Origin: Bugulina stolonifera
Taxonomy: Eukaryota > Bryozoa > Gymnolaemata > Cheilostomatida > Bugulidae
Direction of reading: 5' to 3'
NCBI GenBank assembly: GCA_935421135.1
Contig: OW285187.1
Location: 5,642,001 to 5,706,000 of the forward strand
Length of the DNA stretch: 64,000 nucleotides
Made by a program: the position numbers and the translations under genes. Positions 12,815 to 26,300 of the stretch are shown here, piece by piece. The notes beneath the pieces were generated by a model, which was not told where the DNA came from, made no database searches, and worked only from the letters and a program-made list of their open reading frames with translations. The first letter of the stretch is position 1; each line of letters opens with the position of its first letter.

Positions 12815-13545
12815 TACTGGTAGAGTACTACTGGTAGAGTACTACTGATACAGTGCTACTGATACAGTACTACTGGTACAGTGCTACTGGTACAGTACTA
12901 CTGATACAGTACTAACTGATACAGTACTACTGGTAGAGTACTACTGGTAGAGTACTACTGATACAGTACTACTGGTAGAGTACTACTGGTACAGTACTAC
13001 TGATACAGTACTACTGGTAGAGTACTACTGGTAGAGTACTACTGATACAGTACTACTGATACAGTACTACTGATACAGTACTACTGGTACAGTACTACTG
13101 ATACAGTACTAACTGATACAGTACTACTGGTAGAGTACTACTGGTAGAGTACTACTGATACAGTACTACTGGTAGAGTACTACTGATACAGTACTACTGG
13201 TACAGTACTACTGGTAGAGTACTACTGATACAGTACTACTGATACAGTACTACTGATACAGTACTAACTGATACAGTACTACTGGTAGAGTACTACTGGT
13301 AGAGTACTACTGATACAGTACTACTGGTAGAGTACTACTGATACAGTACTACTGGTACAGTACTACTGGTAGAGTACTACTGGTAGAGTACTACCTGATA
13401 CAGTACTACTGGTAGAGTACTACTGGTACAGTACTACTGGTAGAGTACTACTGGTAGAGTACTACTGATACAGTACTACTGATACAGTACTACTGATACA
13501 GTACTACTGATACAGTACTACTGATACAGTACTACTGATACAGTA
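12815..13545. repeat. 14-bp minisatellite with higher-order organisation, about 52 units
   Basis: Tandem units of 14 bases (ACTACTGATACAGT) come in three main types that differ at the centre: GGTAGAG (A), GATACAG (B) and GGTACAG (C). A 15-base form contains TAACTG (B*). The order is not random: B*, A, A, B, A recurs three times (near 12908, 13106 and 13262), followed by C either directly or after one more B. The array ends in a run of B units. Each B unit contains TACTG-ATA-CAGTA, a small inverted repeat, so single strands could fold into serial hairpins. It is not a CRISPR array, as there are no unique spacers. Confidence 0.9.
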
Positions 13546-13619
13546 TTAGCAGTACGTAGTAAGTATGATACAAAAGTTTCAGTCAGTGCATCTTTTCATA
13601 GAGTAATATGCAGATATGT

Positions 13620-13790
13620 AGATACACATTACAGTGCACATGTAACACATGTACAATGTACATGTACACATACATAGATGTACACATACATAGATGTACA
13701 CATACAATGTACCTGTACATGTACACATATACATTGTACATGTTGTACACCTATAATTATACAAGTACAATGGTTGTACAAAAATTTATA
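13620..13790. repeat. simple TACACATACATAGATG / TACATGTA repeat block
   Basis: Low-complexity alternating purine-pyrimidine sequence with two tandem copies of GTACACATACATAGAT and several TACATGTA palindromes. The open frames across it on both strands are products of low complexity. Confidence 0.7.
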
Positions 13791-14225
13791 ATTGTATAAT
13801 GTTCGTTGAACCAGCATATCATGTGTATTGTGGGACTGTAGGCATAGTATGTGTACAACATAAATTACATGTGTATACAGTAATTCCATAAAAATTGATA
13901 GTATTTTTAAAATATCTAGTACCAGGATAGAAAAGAATGAGTACGAGATACCATATCCTTGGTGACAAGATTTCATTGGTTCACACAACCAAATATAATT
14001 TAATATAATATTAAGATACAATACAAGCACCACCGAATAGATTATCACATTGCAAATGCACCAGAACTTTATACAGTTTATACCTTACCCCCAAACCCAC
14101 AACCCCCTTAAAAACCATAAAAACATTATTTCAAACAATCATTAGTAAAAATATAGAGTCGCGTATATTATTTGTGTTGAAATAGTAGATTGATACCCAA
14201 AGTGTCAGCTAAAGTATTACCAAAA

Positions 14226-16459
14226 CTAATGCCATCCTAAAGTAAAGAGAGTGGCAGTTATATGCACACCATTATGAGCTAATGAGGTAGCTCACTCTCT
14301 AGCTGTGAGATGAAGGCTTACCTGAACACATATGTCTACAATATGTGATACTATCTGCAAATACACCAACCATACAGACCAGCCATAAGAGCAGTGGTAG
14401 CACAGATATGGAACATATTAGGAATATAACAGTGGCCTCTCTCTGCTTACTCAATGTATCTTGCAATCTAAAACAATGTGAGAGATTGTATATCATTACT
14501 GGTACACACCTGTTATGCGAATTATGATTGCATGTGTTAAATTTATAGTATGTAAGTCATAATGTACATGTACATGTATATAGGAAGTTAACAACTTATA
14601 AATGAAATAAACCTATTGCACAAGTATGTGTACATGTACATGTATATTATCTAATACACAGTACACATTGAGTTGATCAATAGCTAATAGTTGATACAAT
14701 GTATGCAGGTATGTGTGTTTGAATAGGAACATGAACAATGGTATAATTTTGTTCCTGATTGTGACAAATTACATGACTTGTAGGCTTTTACCTACTAATA
14801 CAGCTTCTTCAATATGTGCAGTGAAACACATTATACATGTATATATTGATACTGCTAGTACGGTAAAGGCATAATTTTTGGTAACGGTATACAAACAAGA
14901 CAACATATAATGTAACAGTATGTTTAGGAGTTGTGCATCCCTCAAAGTGAGTAGACAACTCCATTGTGATGACAATGAGATTTATACAGTTTGGTAATCC
15001 TGTAAGCACAAAATTTGAAAATGTCACAAAAAATGGAATTACAGAGTGAGAAACAGTTTAGGTAAAATATTATTCCTGTTTAACAGTACTTGAAGTAGAG
15101 ACCATTGTTTTCGACTTTGACTCTTACCATTGTATAATATTGATTACAGTGATTCCAATCAGGTGCTTTGTATACTGGATTTCTTACTTCTAAGATAAAA
15201 CTTTTACTAACAGTTCATAGAGCAAGAATTATTTAGTCAGTAATAGAGTTGCATTGAGCTCTCAGACATTTTGTTCGCTGTCAGCTTTGTAACTAGATAC
15301 TAGAGAGCGAGTAAGCTCATTGTATCACTGACCTTGCTGAAGGTGTATAGAATATACACAAAGTCAACCAGAACATGACTATAAGTATTCCTAGAATTTC
15401 TCTAGTTTCCTCATAGTGCAGAGGATTGAAACCGTGAGGGACGGCCTGTGTTTCCTCCGTAATATACATAATTGTATATGAGGCTAATGTTATACAGTAC
15501 ACCATCTCTATACCACAGGCTATCCTCCATGCGATGCTACCTACCAGTAAGTTGAAACATACAGTGCAAATATACATACAGCAAATGAAGTTGTGGATCT
15601 ACATGTACATGTGAGAGACTTTTGGTAAAATTTTAGTGCAAATTAGAATGAGATTAGAAAGATATGGGAGTTACCTACTTATTTACAATGCAATTGATGG
15701 GCACAAGCTGTAAGCTCAACACACGGAAAAAATATTTAAAACCGACTTGACCAGCAAATCTAGAAACCCAGAGTGATCCCATTAACACAAAACTGTACAC
15801 TGTATTGCAGGTAGAATTTACCTTGATAGCTGGGTGAAGTAGCCACAGCCAGACACAGTAAACTCGCCAAACCATACAACGGCTACAGAATATAAAATCA
15901 TAGTTATTATATATATTGTATAATAATGACGGATAGCAACAAGTAAGAGTATATTTACAACAATTTCACATGTAAAAAGGAGTTAATACTAATATTGTTC
16001 ACCAAGACATTCTCCTAATCACATCTCATAGGGCCTTCACGACCTCTTGAACCGGCCTGACTCACAAATAAAATTCCCAAGATGGTCACTATACCGAGAC
16101 CATTCCTAGCGCATCAGCACACACAGGTTTTTCGCCCGAAAATAAGGATTTTGCTTTTGGAGATCCTTATAATCACATCCCAGCTATTGATTAGAATAGA
16201 GGTGTTAATTGTTAATTATACATAAATATATAACACAACCTAGTGAACAGAAGCAAGGTTTGATAACTATAACTAGTACTACAAGTTTGCAAGTAGCAAA
16301 AGTCAGACTAACCATCCAAAGTTCAGGGTCAGGATCATCGTGTTGAAGTGCAGTGCAAATGAGGGTGAAGAATGCCATCACAGCATTACAGACTCGCCAT
16401 GCGTTGAAAGCTAAGGGTGGTTTTGAAGGTGAGTCAGCATCATCTTGCTTACTAAGCAT
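14226..16459 (-). CDS. TMEM220: TMEM220 family four-pass membrane protein
   Basis: Five exons: 16313-16459, 15822-15882, 15333-15540, 14322-14467, 14226-14236. All GT-AG, in phase, 190 residues. The first exon has W-R-V-C-N-A-V-M-A-F-F and then DDPDPELW, matching the TMEM220 signature of an R-x-C-N-G-L-M-A helix followed by NDPD-x-E-x-W. Exon 2 gives a short hydrophobic helix. Exon 3 holds a helix, a loop with HYEETREILG (compare EEEGRELSG in the vertebrate protein) and the next helix. Exon 4 holds the last helix and a CRHMC tail. The last exon has only three codons before TAG. The N-terminus is about 19 residues longer than in mammals. Biochemical role of the family is unknown. A splice acceptor lies one base before the ATG. 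Confidence 0.85.
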
Positions 16460-19195
16460 CCTATTACAAATAGAGCAGCGGTTCAATAGCATGACGACAT
16501 AAGAACATTTGAGTTGCTGAGAAAACACGGTGCTTAAAGCCTAGGTAAACAGCTGTACATTTTCTTGTTCAGGAAGCATGCACCTCAATGGCGCTGGCAA
16601 GGAAGTAATATGAACATCAACCATCAACGTACACCTGTAGGAATAACAAAAAAGATGCTGCAGGCATGATGTGTTATGCACATGTAAAGACATGTATATA
16701 CATAATCCTTGATACAATCAATGTTGTAGATATGAGCTTTATAAAGTATTATTTTCAGCTAGTTTCGTTTATCACTAATTGATCAAAACGCAAACCCCTC
16801 CAATCACACCCATCAAATAATCATAAATAATAACCTGGAGGCTTGATTAAAGCAATTTTTGAAAGATTCTTCAGGTGAAGATGGCTAAATATGAGTTTAC
16901 TAACGCACCAGCTTTTCGTTCCAAATTCCGCAAAAAATTGGCGGTAGAGAATAAATAATTTTTTACACATGATTTTAACTTTAATTCAACTTAAATTTAG
17001 CTCCATTAAGATTGCTTCGATATCCAACTTCAAAGTTCATAATTGCAGATGATATATTATATATTTGCCTCTGCAAAAAATGCTTTTTCTATTGAGTTTT
17101 ATGGGTTGTTAAAAAGTTCTCATGTCATCTTGTAAAAATTGGAAGAATCTCATCTGGGACGTAGAAACGTACTCTTCAACACTTAGAATGTCTCTGTAAA
17201 ATCTGGAGACTTGACAGGTATACCAACCACTAAGCTGATAGGCTTTGCCTGCAAACCAGCTGAAAATAATACTTTATAAAGCTCCCCGGTCTGCATAGAC
17301 TTGTGTAAGCCAGTAGGCCTAGTCAAAGTGAAAGTCTGGCCTCTTTTGGGAAGAAAGGGTTTCGAAATATGGAGTAGTATAGTATCACTATGTCTCAAAA
17401 ATAGGGAAACTTGGAAAGTGTGGGGTGTGGCCCTATGGGTCTAATACTCAAATTCTTATGATGCAAAACAATACATGTTTTTGTCAGAACTAGTGACACT
17501 ATCTTTGTTATTGTTATGCACATGTTGAAGCATAATAACGACTGACGAGTGTTTAAAGAGTTCAAGCAAAGTTTATAGAAACTTTGGTTCAAGGAGAATA
17601 GAGGCCTAGGTTCCAAACCACAAACAGCCAACTTGGCCGAAGTAATTAGAACACCATTAATTACCCCGCTCTCGTAAAAACTATAGACTCAGGCAGCGCT
17701 CTAAGTGAAGGTCATTTTATAGTTTTTTCCATAGAGATTATTTTTATACAGTCAAAGTTCCCAAATACTATATTTTAATATTTATTACCATAATACTATT
17801 CTATAAATTTTGATAGAGTTATCTTTTCTTTTTTTATTTTTAGATGACTGTCTCCGGTATCATAATCATTGAATTCATAATGGATTGTGATACTAGTTAA
17901 TAATTATTCAAGTGTCAATCATTATTTATCATATCATAATAAATAATTAATAGCAATTATATTACACTTACAGTTACATTATTTTTATTTTAATTTCATC
18001 TCACTGTACTCTTGTATCTAAGTAATAAATAACTAGAATCTATAGGTATCATTATCATTATGTTTTATGTATCTACTACATTTTATAAGAATAATAATTA
18101 TTATAATTATTAAATTATTATTATAATTATTGGTATAATAAATACATAACATTGTACATGTACTAATAGAATATTTATATTATGATTATAGTTATTATTA
18201 TAATTGTATAAAATAATATTTATATATTACATGTAATGTATAGCCTACTTATTTGAAAATGCTGGTAATAATATAGATAGAATTAACAACATATACATAG
18301 TTAATAGTGATTGAAGATTAACCGTTTAATAAAATTGTTTTTAACTTCCAAATTAACTATTACTATGGAAAAAATAGTCACTATAATAATATAATTTTAA
18401 TTGTGATATTAGAGTTACTAAACTATACATACTATATGCTAAAATTAGGCTACAGGGAGTGGGGCATAACTCCAAAGTGTTAGGCATACTGTTGATATGA
18501 TGGCTGTGCCCATGCTTTACTGAAAACACTAAACTAAAGGTATGTTTTGGGCTTTATGTTTCTAGTAAAACTTGAGCTAGGATCTTTGTGCATAGCCATA
18601 ATTAAATCACAGTTCAAGTTGCAAACCTTTGTAGTCTATATAATCAATTCACTAGTTCTTTTAATGAACCACCAAATGTGACTTAAATTACAAGTAACTC
18701 ATGCCCAGGATCCTAAAAGTGTTTAATCTACTGAGTTAGATGCTGAGTTAAGATGAGTAACCATATACATGTAAGTGATAGATGTATTTTTATTGTAGAC
18801 TAAAATTATGTACAAAGTGTGGCACCTTTTGTACAAAAGATATCTTTGCCCACAGCCTGAGTGCCTGACTGCAATTAATGCTTAATTACTATGAATATGT
18901 GTGAAAAGTCTCGGATCCAATATAAGACCACTATAATAATAGCATACCAACAGGATACAACTAGACGGCCTTTAGGGGTTGAGCCAAAGATTGCAACGCA
19001 AGTGAAACAATTACAAGAATACATAAAACCAGTTATGTGTGCTTTGCCACTGACAAGTCATGCAGGTTGTCAAAAGCAAGTATATCCGGGCACATATTTA
19101 ATAATCCAGTCACTACCATATACATTGAGTATCTCTATCGGCATTGTATTTTACATGCATAGATCACAACTGCTATGTTTTTACGTGTGTTACAG
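16460..19195. other. divergent intergenic region; very AT-rich core; no gene seen
   Basis: Lies between the TMEM220 start (minus) and the REX1BD start (plus). From about 17740 to 18450 it is dominated by TAATAATTATTATAATTATT-type sequence. A 113-codon open frame at 18891-19232 ends inside the REX1BD first exon in another frame and has no protein-like features. Confidence 0.5.
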
Positions 19196-19210
19196 ACCTT
19201 TGCTGCTAAA

Positions 19211-20556
19211 ATGTCAGCCGCAACTGAAGTGAAATTAGTCGATGAAATAAAGAAGTTTCACCATTTAGAATCAGAAAGAGTCGAAACATACAGATTATTT
19301 GAAGAGTGAGTTATAATAATCAGTTATGAAGTTGTAGGCTACAATCATTCTTAACCGAGTTGAAGTGACTTGATATCATTCAAAACCTTGAATATTTTGT
19401 GGTGGCAATATTGGTTATTAATTATTAATATTGAACATGTGGTTTTATGTAGTGTTACGGCAATTGTCTATGATTGAAAGCCATGCAGTTGTAATGTGAA
19501 AATGAATAACATGATTATTAGAATAATGATTATTTAGAATAATGTACCCTTCTTCATTTACTTAAATGTACTGGTCTAAACTTTATAGTAATGTTACATC
19601 TCTTTCACATATTTATGGACAGAGTGATGTACCGTAAACTGCCCTTTACTTCTTGTAGAGGTTTTGCTGCATATTTAAAGGGAGCTCCAAACTACAATTT
19701 AGAAATGTACAAAGCATTAGTTAATGAGATAACTACTACATTTTTAAATATCTCCAAAGATGTCATCAAGATTCAACAACTAATGAAGGATAATAATCGT
19801 TCTGATATTTCTGATTCTATTGCAATCATTCAGTCTTTGGAACAACAAAAGCTTCAACACGTAAGTTTGATGTAAAAATGAACAATGAAAATCTTTTCGT
19901 TGAAGTTGTCTTTCCTTGTTGTTGAAAAATGTGGGAGTAAACAACTCCAAAAATGCATGATTTTAGGTTCATCACTAGAATAATTTAACCATGAGAGGAT
20001 TACTTTCAATTCTCCCAAATGACCAAGCATTTTGATCCTGTTGAAAAGAAATGCAACTGCTACAATGTAACTATGCATCTTCTATTCCGTAGGTTTGTGG
20101 AGGAAAGCTTCCTTCAGCTTCTACTGTAAAACATGCACTGTATTGCGTGCTAATTTGTGGGAATATGAATTCAAAAACGACAGTCATTCAAAGTTCCTCA
20201 TCTCATCATTGTAGACAGCAGATTTACAGATTATCAGACAGAAACAAATAGATTTGCCCAACATTGAAGTAGAAGAAGCTATCCAAGAGCTCAGAACAAA
20301 GCAAGTTCATTACTGCATTCATTTGGGGCAGCCAAATAGATAAAAAGACAAATCCTGCATTGCCACTAGGCCATGTTTGCACTAGACTGCTAATGAGCCG
20401 TTTGTTTTTACAATAATACTATATATGCTAGCTAGTGCTGTTACAAACTATTGATGTTACAGGATCTCAACAATTATCAGTGATATAAATGAGGAAATGG
20501 AAACTCTCAAGTACAACACAGAAGATTTGTATGAATTAGATGTCAACAAGACATGA
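19211..20556 (+). CDS. REX1BD: REX1-B domain protein (Required for excision 1-B)
   Basis: Four exons: 19211-19305, 19659-19860, 20215-20300, 20463-20556, giving 158 residues. The N-terminus contains F-H-x-L-E-S-E-R-V-E-T-Y-R-L-F-E-E-G-x-x-A-Y-L, the hallmark of the REX1-B family, named after a Chlamydomonas gene linked to DNA repair. The rest is helical, with a long coiled-coil-like segment rich in I, L, E and Q. The third intron starts with GC rather than GT (ACAAA|GCAAGT), and the reading frame needs it. An acceptor TTACAG at 19195 suggests a 5' UTR intron or trans-splice site 15 bases before the ATG. AATAAA follows at 20720. Confidence 0.85.
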
Positions 20557-20719
20557 ACAGTGCTGTTTCTAATTACTTCAGGCAATAACAAAATGTTCAA
20601 TTGTTGGAGCTGTACATCGAGATTGTATTATTTTCATCATTCCAAGCACTGCAAACGCTAACTGCTCACTGTCACTCAACATGTCACTAATTAATTTTAA
20701 ATGTACATAATATATCAAC

Positions 20720-20725
20720 AATAAA
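20720..20725 (+). terminator. polyadenylation signal of REX1BD
   Basis: AATAAA 164 bases after the stop. It lies within the 247-base gap shared with the convergent BTF3 gene, whose stop is at 20804. Confidence 0.6.
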
Positions 20726-20803
20726 TGCCTGTTTTTGATGCCAACTGACTTGTAAAAGTACATAACAAAACAAAGGTGTTAGATAGAAATGAGCAAATAT
20801 TGT

Positions 20804-21591
20804 TCAATCATCTTTAGAAGCTTCATCAAAATTTTCCACCAAGTCGGGAACATCATCATCTTCATCCACATCAGCGGTTCCTGGTTTAGCATCAGAATTT
20901 CCCACTGCAACACACATGTATCATAACAATAAAAGAGTAGTCATTCAGTGTTGTGAAACAGTAACGGTAAACAGTAGCATAATATGTTGGGTACGGAAAC
21001 ATAATGAGTGAGATACTCACATCCAGTTACTGTGGAAGCCAACTTCTTTAAGCTTGCAAGATTTTCTGGCCCAAGTTGATTGAGGATTCCAGGTAACATT
21101 TCGGTGATTTCTAAACATAAATTGAACTTTTAGTTCACATATAAATCAAGAAAATAGATGCAATGAGATGTGCGAGTTTGTTCAGTACTTGAAGATGGCC
21201 AATGACTTTTTAAGCAAACCAGATTAGTGCTAAAGAATGATGCTAAAAGATGGTCATCAAATAACACTATAAACCAACATATTTCCAGCTTATAACAGGC
21301 GGCAAGGTACTCACGTTTAGTTTCAGCGTGGCCATTTATAGAAAATGTGTTGGCAACTAGAGATGCTTGTACTTTTGGGTTAGTGAAGTGAATTACAGAA
21401 CCATCTTCTTTTATCATGTTAACTTCTTCAATTCCAGGAATATTGTTTACACCCAACTTCTTCAATGTGGTTTGCAATTTCTTGTCATCTGTTGCAGCTG
21501 TTCTATGTATAACCTTCTTCTTCCTTCGTACAGATCCTTTGCCGCCGGTTCTTACTTGTTCTTGTAGTGCTTTGAGCTTTTCGGGATTCAT
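20804..21591 (-). CDS. BTF3: BTF3 / nascent polypeptide-associated complex subunit beta
   Basis: Three exons: 21315-21591, 21021-21110, 20804-20904, giving 155 residues, the usual BTF3 length. It begins [19 protein letters not shown], followed by the basic RRKKK ribosome-binding stretch. The NAC domain follows, with [16 protein letters not shown] and FTNPKVQAS, then [16 protein letters not shown]. The tail is acidic ([19 protein letters not shown]). The protein pairs with NAC alpha and sits at the ribosome exit site to shield nascent chains. A strong acceptor (polypyrimidine then CTAG) lies eight bases upstream of the ATG, so the 5' UTR is probably spliced. Convergent with REX1BD and divergent from NASP. 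Confidence 0.97.
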
Positions 21592-21603
21592 TTTCTATTC
21601 TAG

Positions 21604-23313
21604 AAATTAAAAAAAAGATTCGAATTGAAAAAACTTTCCCTTCAGTTTTGAGAATTTTATCAAGCTTAGGAAGGTTGTAGTAGGGGTAGCTTTTCCTTGG
21701 AAGTGCCGGTAACCTGCCAATTACCATAGCTGTCCCAAAACATTTACTAAGTGCCTAGCTATTATTGCATAGACAGACCAAAACAAAACTAAACTAAAAC
21801 ATCATGATTGTTTTTGCCATACAAGGTTGAGAAATTTTTTTATGAAACAATCCAGGTCACCAAGAGTTAAAATCCAATTTGGCTACTAGTGCTACTTCAA
21901 ATTAAATACCAGCATTTAATACACGTAACCATCTAAACGAAAATGACATCTACATTACTTGACATATTGTGGTCAAAATATGGTAAATGTTCAGACTTTA
22001 CTCTCTTAGCCATAGTTTGATTACTACGTTGAAACCAGAAAAGACATTCCTATCAGACAAGAATAAGATTTGAAATGTTCAAGCAGCAATTTGATGTTTG
22101 TTAAAATCAGGCTGCCCAGCATGAGCATGTCATAATACAAACTAAATTCTGGATCTTCTCAAAACTCCAGTCCTGCCCCATTGCAATTGTATTATAAGCA
22201 GGGTTGCATTTAAAATGCCTAACTAAATAGGTGGACCTCTTTTAATTCCGTTATTGTAATTGTTTTAGAAATACACGCAACACATTTTTTCCTAAATTCA
22301 GCCTATGAAGACTTAGTTAGCATCTTTGAAATTTTACTCTCCCCTTTGCAGTTTCCTTCAAAAAGCAAATAATAAACTAATACATATCACAATGTAGATG
22401 TTATGCCATGGTCGTGTAAAACACAACAGATGGCACTTTCACTTTGTAATTGAAAAGATCTGGAAATTTCTCTCAATCTGAGGTGAAGACCCCCAGAAAG
22501 AGCAGATCCTACGGTCGAGTTGATTAACCTTTCTTCACCAAGCACTTAAAGATAAAGATCATCCCATGCTGATCAGCAAGGTTCTTTTGTCCATAAAACC
22601 CATTCGATTCTTCAATGGAACATTCGATTTCTACAAATCTTATTTCCACACATCACATGACAATGCCGGCTTTAGTTTATAACTTCATATCGACATTAAG
22701 GTTGAAATTAAAAATTACTATGATTATTTATCAATTAAATACTATTTGTCATTAAGATTTAGATTGATAATCAGATCATTGCGATTCTCCAACTAATAAT
22801 GCGAGCATCAGCTCAGCGAGTTCTCAGTCGTCAGTGTGGAAAATGTCAAAGCAAAACCAATCATTTAATAACAAAATGCTATAGTAATCTAGGAATAACA
22901 ATACTTACTTTTAATTGACCACACAAGACAGGAGCTAATCCTCTCGTGATCTTGCAGCTTAGCAATGCTATGGAACCAAAGAAAAAATGGAACCAAACAA
23001 AAAAAGGAAGCTCGAGCAGTGTGCTCAGCAGGGGCTTGCGAATGAGATTCTTGTTAGACTGACAACATTTCAATTGCACTGTGCAAGCTAAATAGTACAT
23101 TTTAGAGTTTATATTTAATTCTAATTAAAGACAATATGTATTTTTTTAAAATTCTTTTTAGTTTTAATGGTTTTTATGAATTGACCATTTGAGATTCATA
23201 GAGAGTATAAAATCATCGCCTGGCGGGAAGCGTACACAAAGCTGGACAAAGAAGAAAGAGAATAACTGTTCCAAGTTTCTTCATCCTCTTCCGTTTGCTT
23301 TCAACACAGCAAA
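21604..23313. other. divergent intergenic region between BTF3 and NASP
   Basis: About 1.7 kb between two head-to-head housekeeping genes. It should contain both promoters and at least the 5' non-coding exon of BTF3, but I cannot place the transcription starts. No open frame here shows protein-like features. Confidence 0.4.
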
Positions 23314-26300
23314 ATGTCGGATAATACAGATCAATCTCCAGCAACTACTGAAAAGTGAGAATCATATGTATAATAATTAGGGTGAAGGGACCGTCATTAC
23401 CGACTAAATAGAATTAAAATACACATAGACATACGATACAGTTCAGTATCAGTAGCCTACAATACAAGTACTGGTACAGTAACAGTGATGTCTTGTTTGA
23501 TGTTTTTTACTCAACTCTTACTCTATTCTACTGGTGTAGTGTATAGTGTGTTCCTGTCTATTCCTATTGCCAAAAAGCTAACTGAAGACCAAAATAAATA
23601 AAACACTGACTATTAGTTTAACTATCCTATGCTTACTTTTAAAATAACTTTTCAGTCATTACCATAAATTCACCTGAAGTGTAACCACCTCATTTGATTT
23701 AATTTTACCATTTATTCCACTTATAACTATACAATGTCAATGTGCTAGACTGTGTAAGTGTTATTTTAGTCAATGGTGTGAATTCCAGAATTGGCGACTG
23801 TTTCGGAATGTCTCTTTACTAGTGATATTGATGCACTGGTGGAGGGAGTGCTATTGCAATTGTTATTGTCTTATTTTAACTTGAGTTTTACAGGCACATG
23901 AGATGACAGAGATAGAGTTGGGTAGTTAACAAAAATAAGTAGTATCAGTTCTAGTAAAAGGTGTTTTAAGCATCCTTCTAGCTAATAATGTCACAGTCAG
24001 ACGGTCTGGGACTACAATGGACCACTTGACCTGTCCTAATGTGATGCTTATTGTAGCTATAGCTGGGAAGTTATCTTATAAATTCAACAGCGTCACTATA
24101 TTTTTGGAATCCGCACTCAACTCAGCTTGACATGAATCAGCCAACATAACTTTTTAAGTAGAATAGTATCATCATAATGAGGGCAAAAAGGGAACTTTTA
24201 CCTGGAGGCTTATTTCAAATTTTACCGTTTTTACTAACATTCCATTTACCTACATGTATTTTTAATTAGTAGGCCAGTTAACACACAACACCGGCTACTT
24301 GTGAGCCTGTGGTTCCTCTGCTTTTGGTTGACATTAATTAGTCTTAATTGGAAAATTAGGCTGTATGTTGTTTGTCACTGTTTGTACTAAGGGTGCTTTT
24401 GTAGTGCCGCTCAAGAGAAACTGAGTGCTGGAAAGAGGAGTTTAGCCTGTGATGAGTACCAACAAGCTGTAGAACATCTTGCTGTTGCTTGTCAGCTTCT
24501 TGCCGAGAAGTTTGGTGAACAAAGTACAGAACTTGCAGACCCATACTTCTACTATGGGAAATCCCTTCTTGAGTTGGCACGCATGGAAAATGGGGTACTA
24601 GGGAATGCATTGGATGGAGGTAATTATCCATATAATTTTGCATTGTGTTTACAGCTTTTCTCATATTGCGTATAAAACCTTGTACTAGAGTGACACTGAT
24701 AAATGGCTAATGTTACAGTTACACCTGAGGAGGAAAATGAGGCTGAACTATCAGAATCTGAACAGTTTGAGAAAGCAAATGGGATGCCTGGTAAGTCGTG
24801 TATTGACGTTCTGTATCTATAGTACTTACTTACTCGATCTACTAACAGTCTAGGCATACTGTGTTAGTGTATGACACGTCAGCAGTGCAGCCCAAAGAGG
24901 GTCCTTATAGTTATACAATTCTGCATGTGCACTATCATTTATAAATATAGAGTTGGGTGAGGTAATTTTGCTGTTACTGTTCTGTGTTTGGCAAAGAATT
25001 GTTGTTTGCAGGACTTTGCAGTTTGCTATTGGTTTAAATTTATGGTTATGTAAAAGAGTTTTCTTTTCTGTCAAGGATTCAAAGTACCTATATTAGATTC
25101 CTCGCAAACCACACTCTTTGCTCATTACATGTGTAGAGGAAGAGAGAGATGATGTTAGAAACAAGGTTTACTCGGCCATGTCTGCCGAAGAAAAGGAGAA
25201 TAAATTCAGTGATACAGAGGCAGACAAGGCTGGTGAAAGTGGTGTTAGTGACTCAGAAAAAGGTGTTTTATCCCAGTTCCTGATTTCTACTGTCCACTTT
25301 CTGACTCTATCTCTCTCAAAGTGTTTTGTATTCTTTCTGCATGTGACCAGATTTATGTTGTATTGCAATTTAATATTCGTAGAGCAGTCAAAATTGCACT
25401 GCTTAGACGACTGTTGTAAAGATGGTTTTGCTATCTGCTCGTTCTTAGCTTTGTGTAGTAATAGGTTTGTGTTTTATTTTGGGAATCATTACTATTTGAT
25501 GGTGTCACGTTGTTGTCATGCCTGGTCTATTTGTTGCAGATAAAAGCACAGCTGAAACGGAATCCAACACTGTGACCGAATCAACCTCTGATAAAGTAGA
25601 ATCTACAGATAAAGCAGAGGAAACGAGTGAGGAGAAGACAGATGCCGAGGCCGGTGAAACGGCATCAGAGGAAGTAACTGGTGACGAGGAGATGGCGACA
25701 GATGACGGTGAAGAAGGGGAAACCGAGGAGGGTGCTGAAGATGAAGCGGAGGCTGTCACTTCCTCTCAGGTGAGTTTACCATGCATACATGATGGAACCA
25801 TGCGTACCCACATAGTCTGATGGGAGTATGAATTAATGGCCATAAGTACATGTTATTTATTGCATTGCATATCACAGTGTTGTACACAGTCTGGTGAAAC
25901 ACGTGCATCCATGTGGCTTCACTACTTACAGAACATATCCTAATGGGAATATTAATTAGCTATTGTCTTCCCTTGTAAAATGAAATGCAATAAAGAAGAC
26001 AACTTCAAATTTTCGATTAGTTGCATATTCGCCATGCTGCAGCTAGTGATGCTGCAGCTAGGGGCAGTACTGTTTTGATAGACCCATGTTGGTGGTTAGG
26101 GCAAAAAATAACTAGAGAAGACAATTTCTTCTGTTGCAATTTTGGACAAAGAAAAAACCAACTTCATTTGCTATTGGATCCTAGTCCTAACTACCTCCTG
26201 CTCTGATAGTGACTGCGTAGAGATGTTGTAGTCATTACCTAAGACTGTGGTTCTAGGATGAAGAGGAAGATGCTGATGATGTCCCTAACTTGCAGCTTGC

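Noticed and set aside
12815..13545. CRISPR-like array
   Set aside because: Units are contiguous 14-mers with no unique spacers, in a eukaryotic genome; it is a minisatellite.
13579..14048. Overlapping Cys/Tyr-rich open frames on both strands
   Set aside because: Produced by TACATGTA and TACACATA low-complexity sequence lacking stops; no protein-like composition.
14809..15027. Alternative last exon for TMEM220 (acceptor near 15002)
   Set aside because: In the required phase it gives only about 16 residues before a stop and no final helix, whereas 14322-14467 supplies the expected fourth helix and fits the phase.
21111..21314. Possible box C/D snoRNA in BTF3 intron 1 (TGATGA and CTGA)
   Set aside because: The C box is imperfect, the boxes are about 110 bases apart and no terminal stem pairs.
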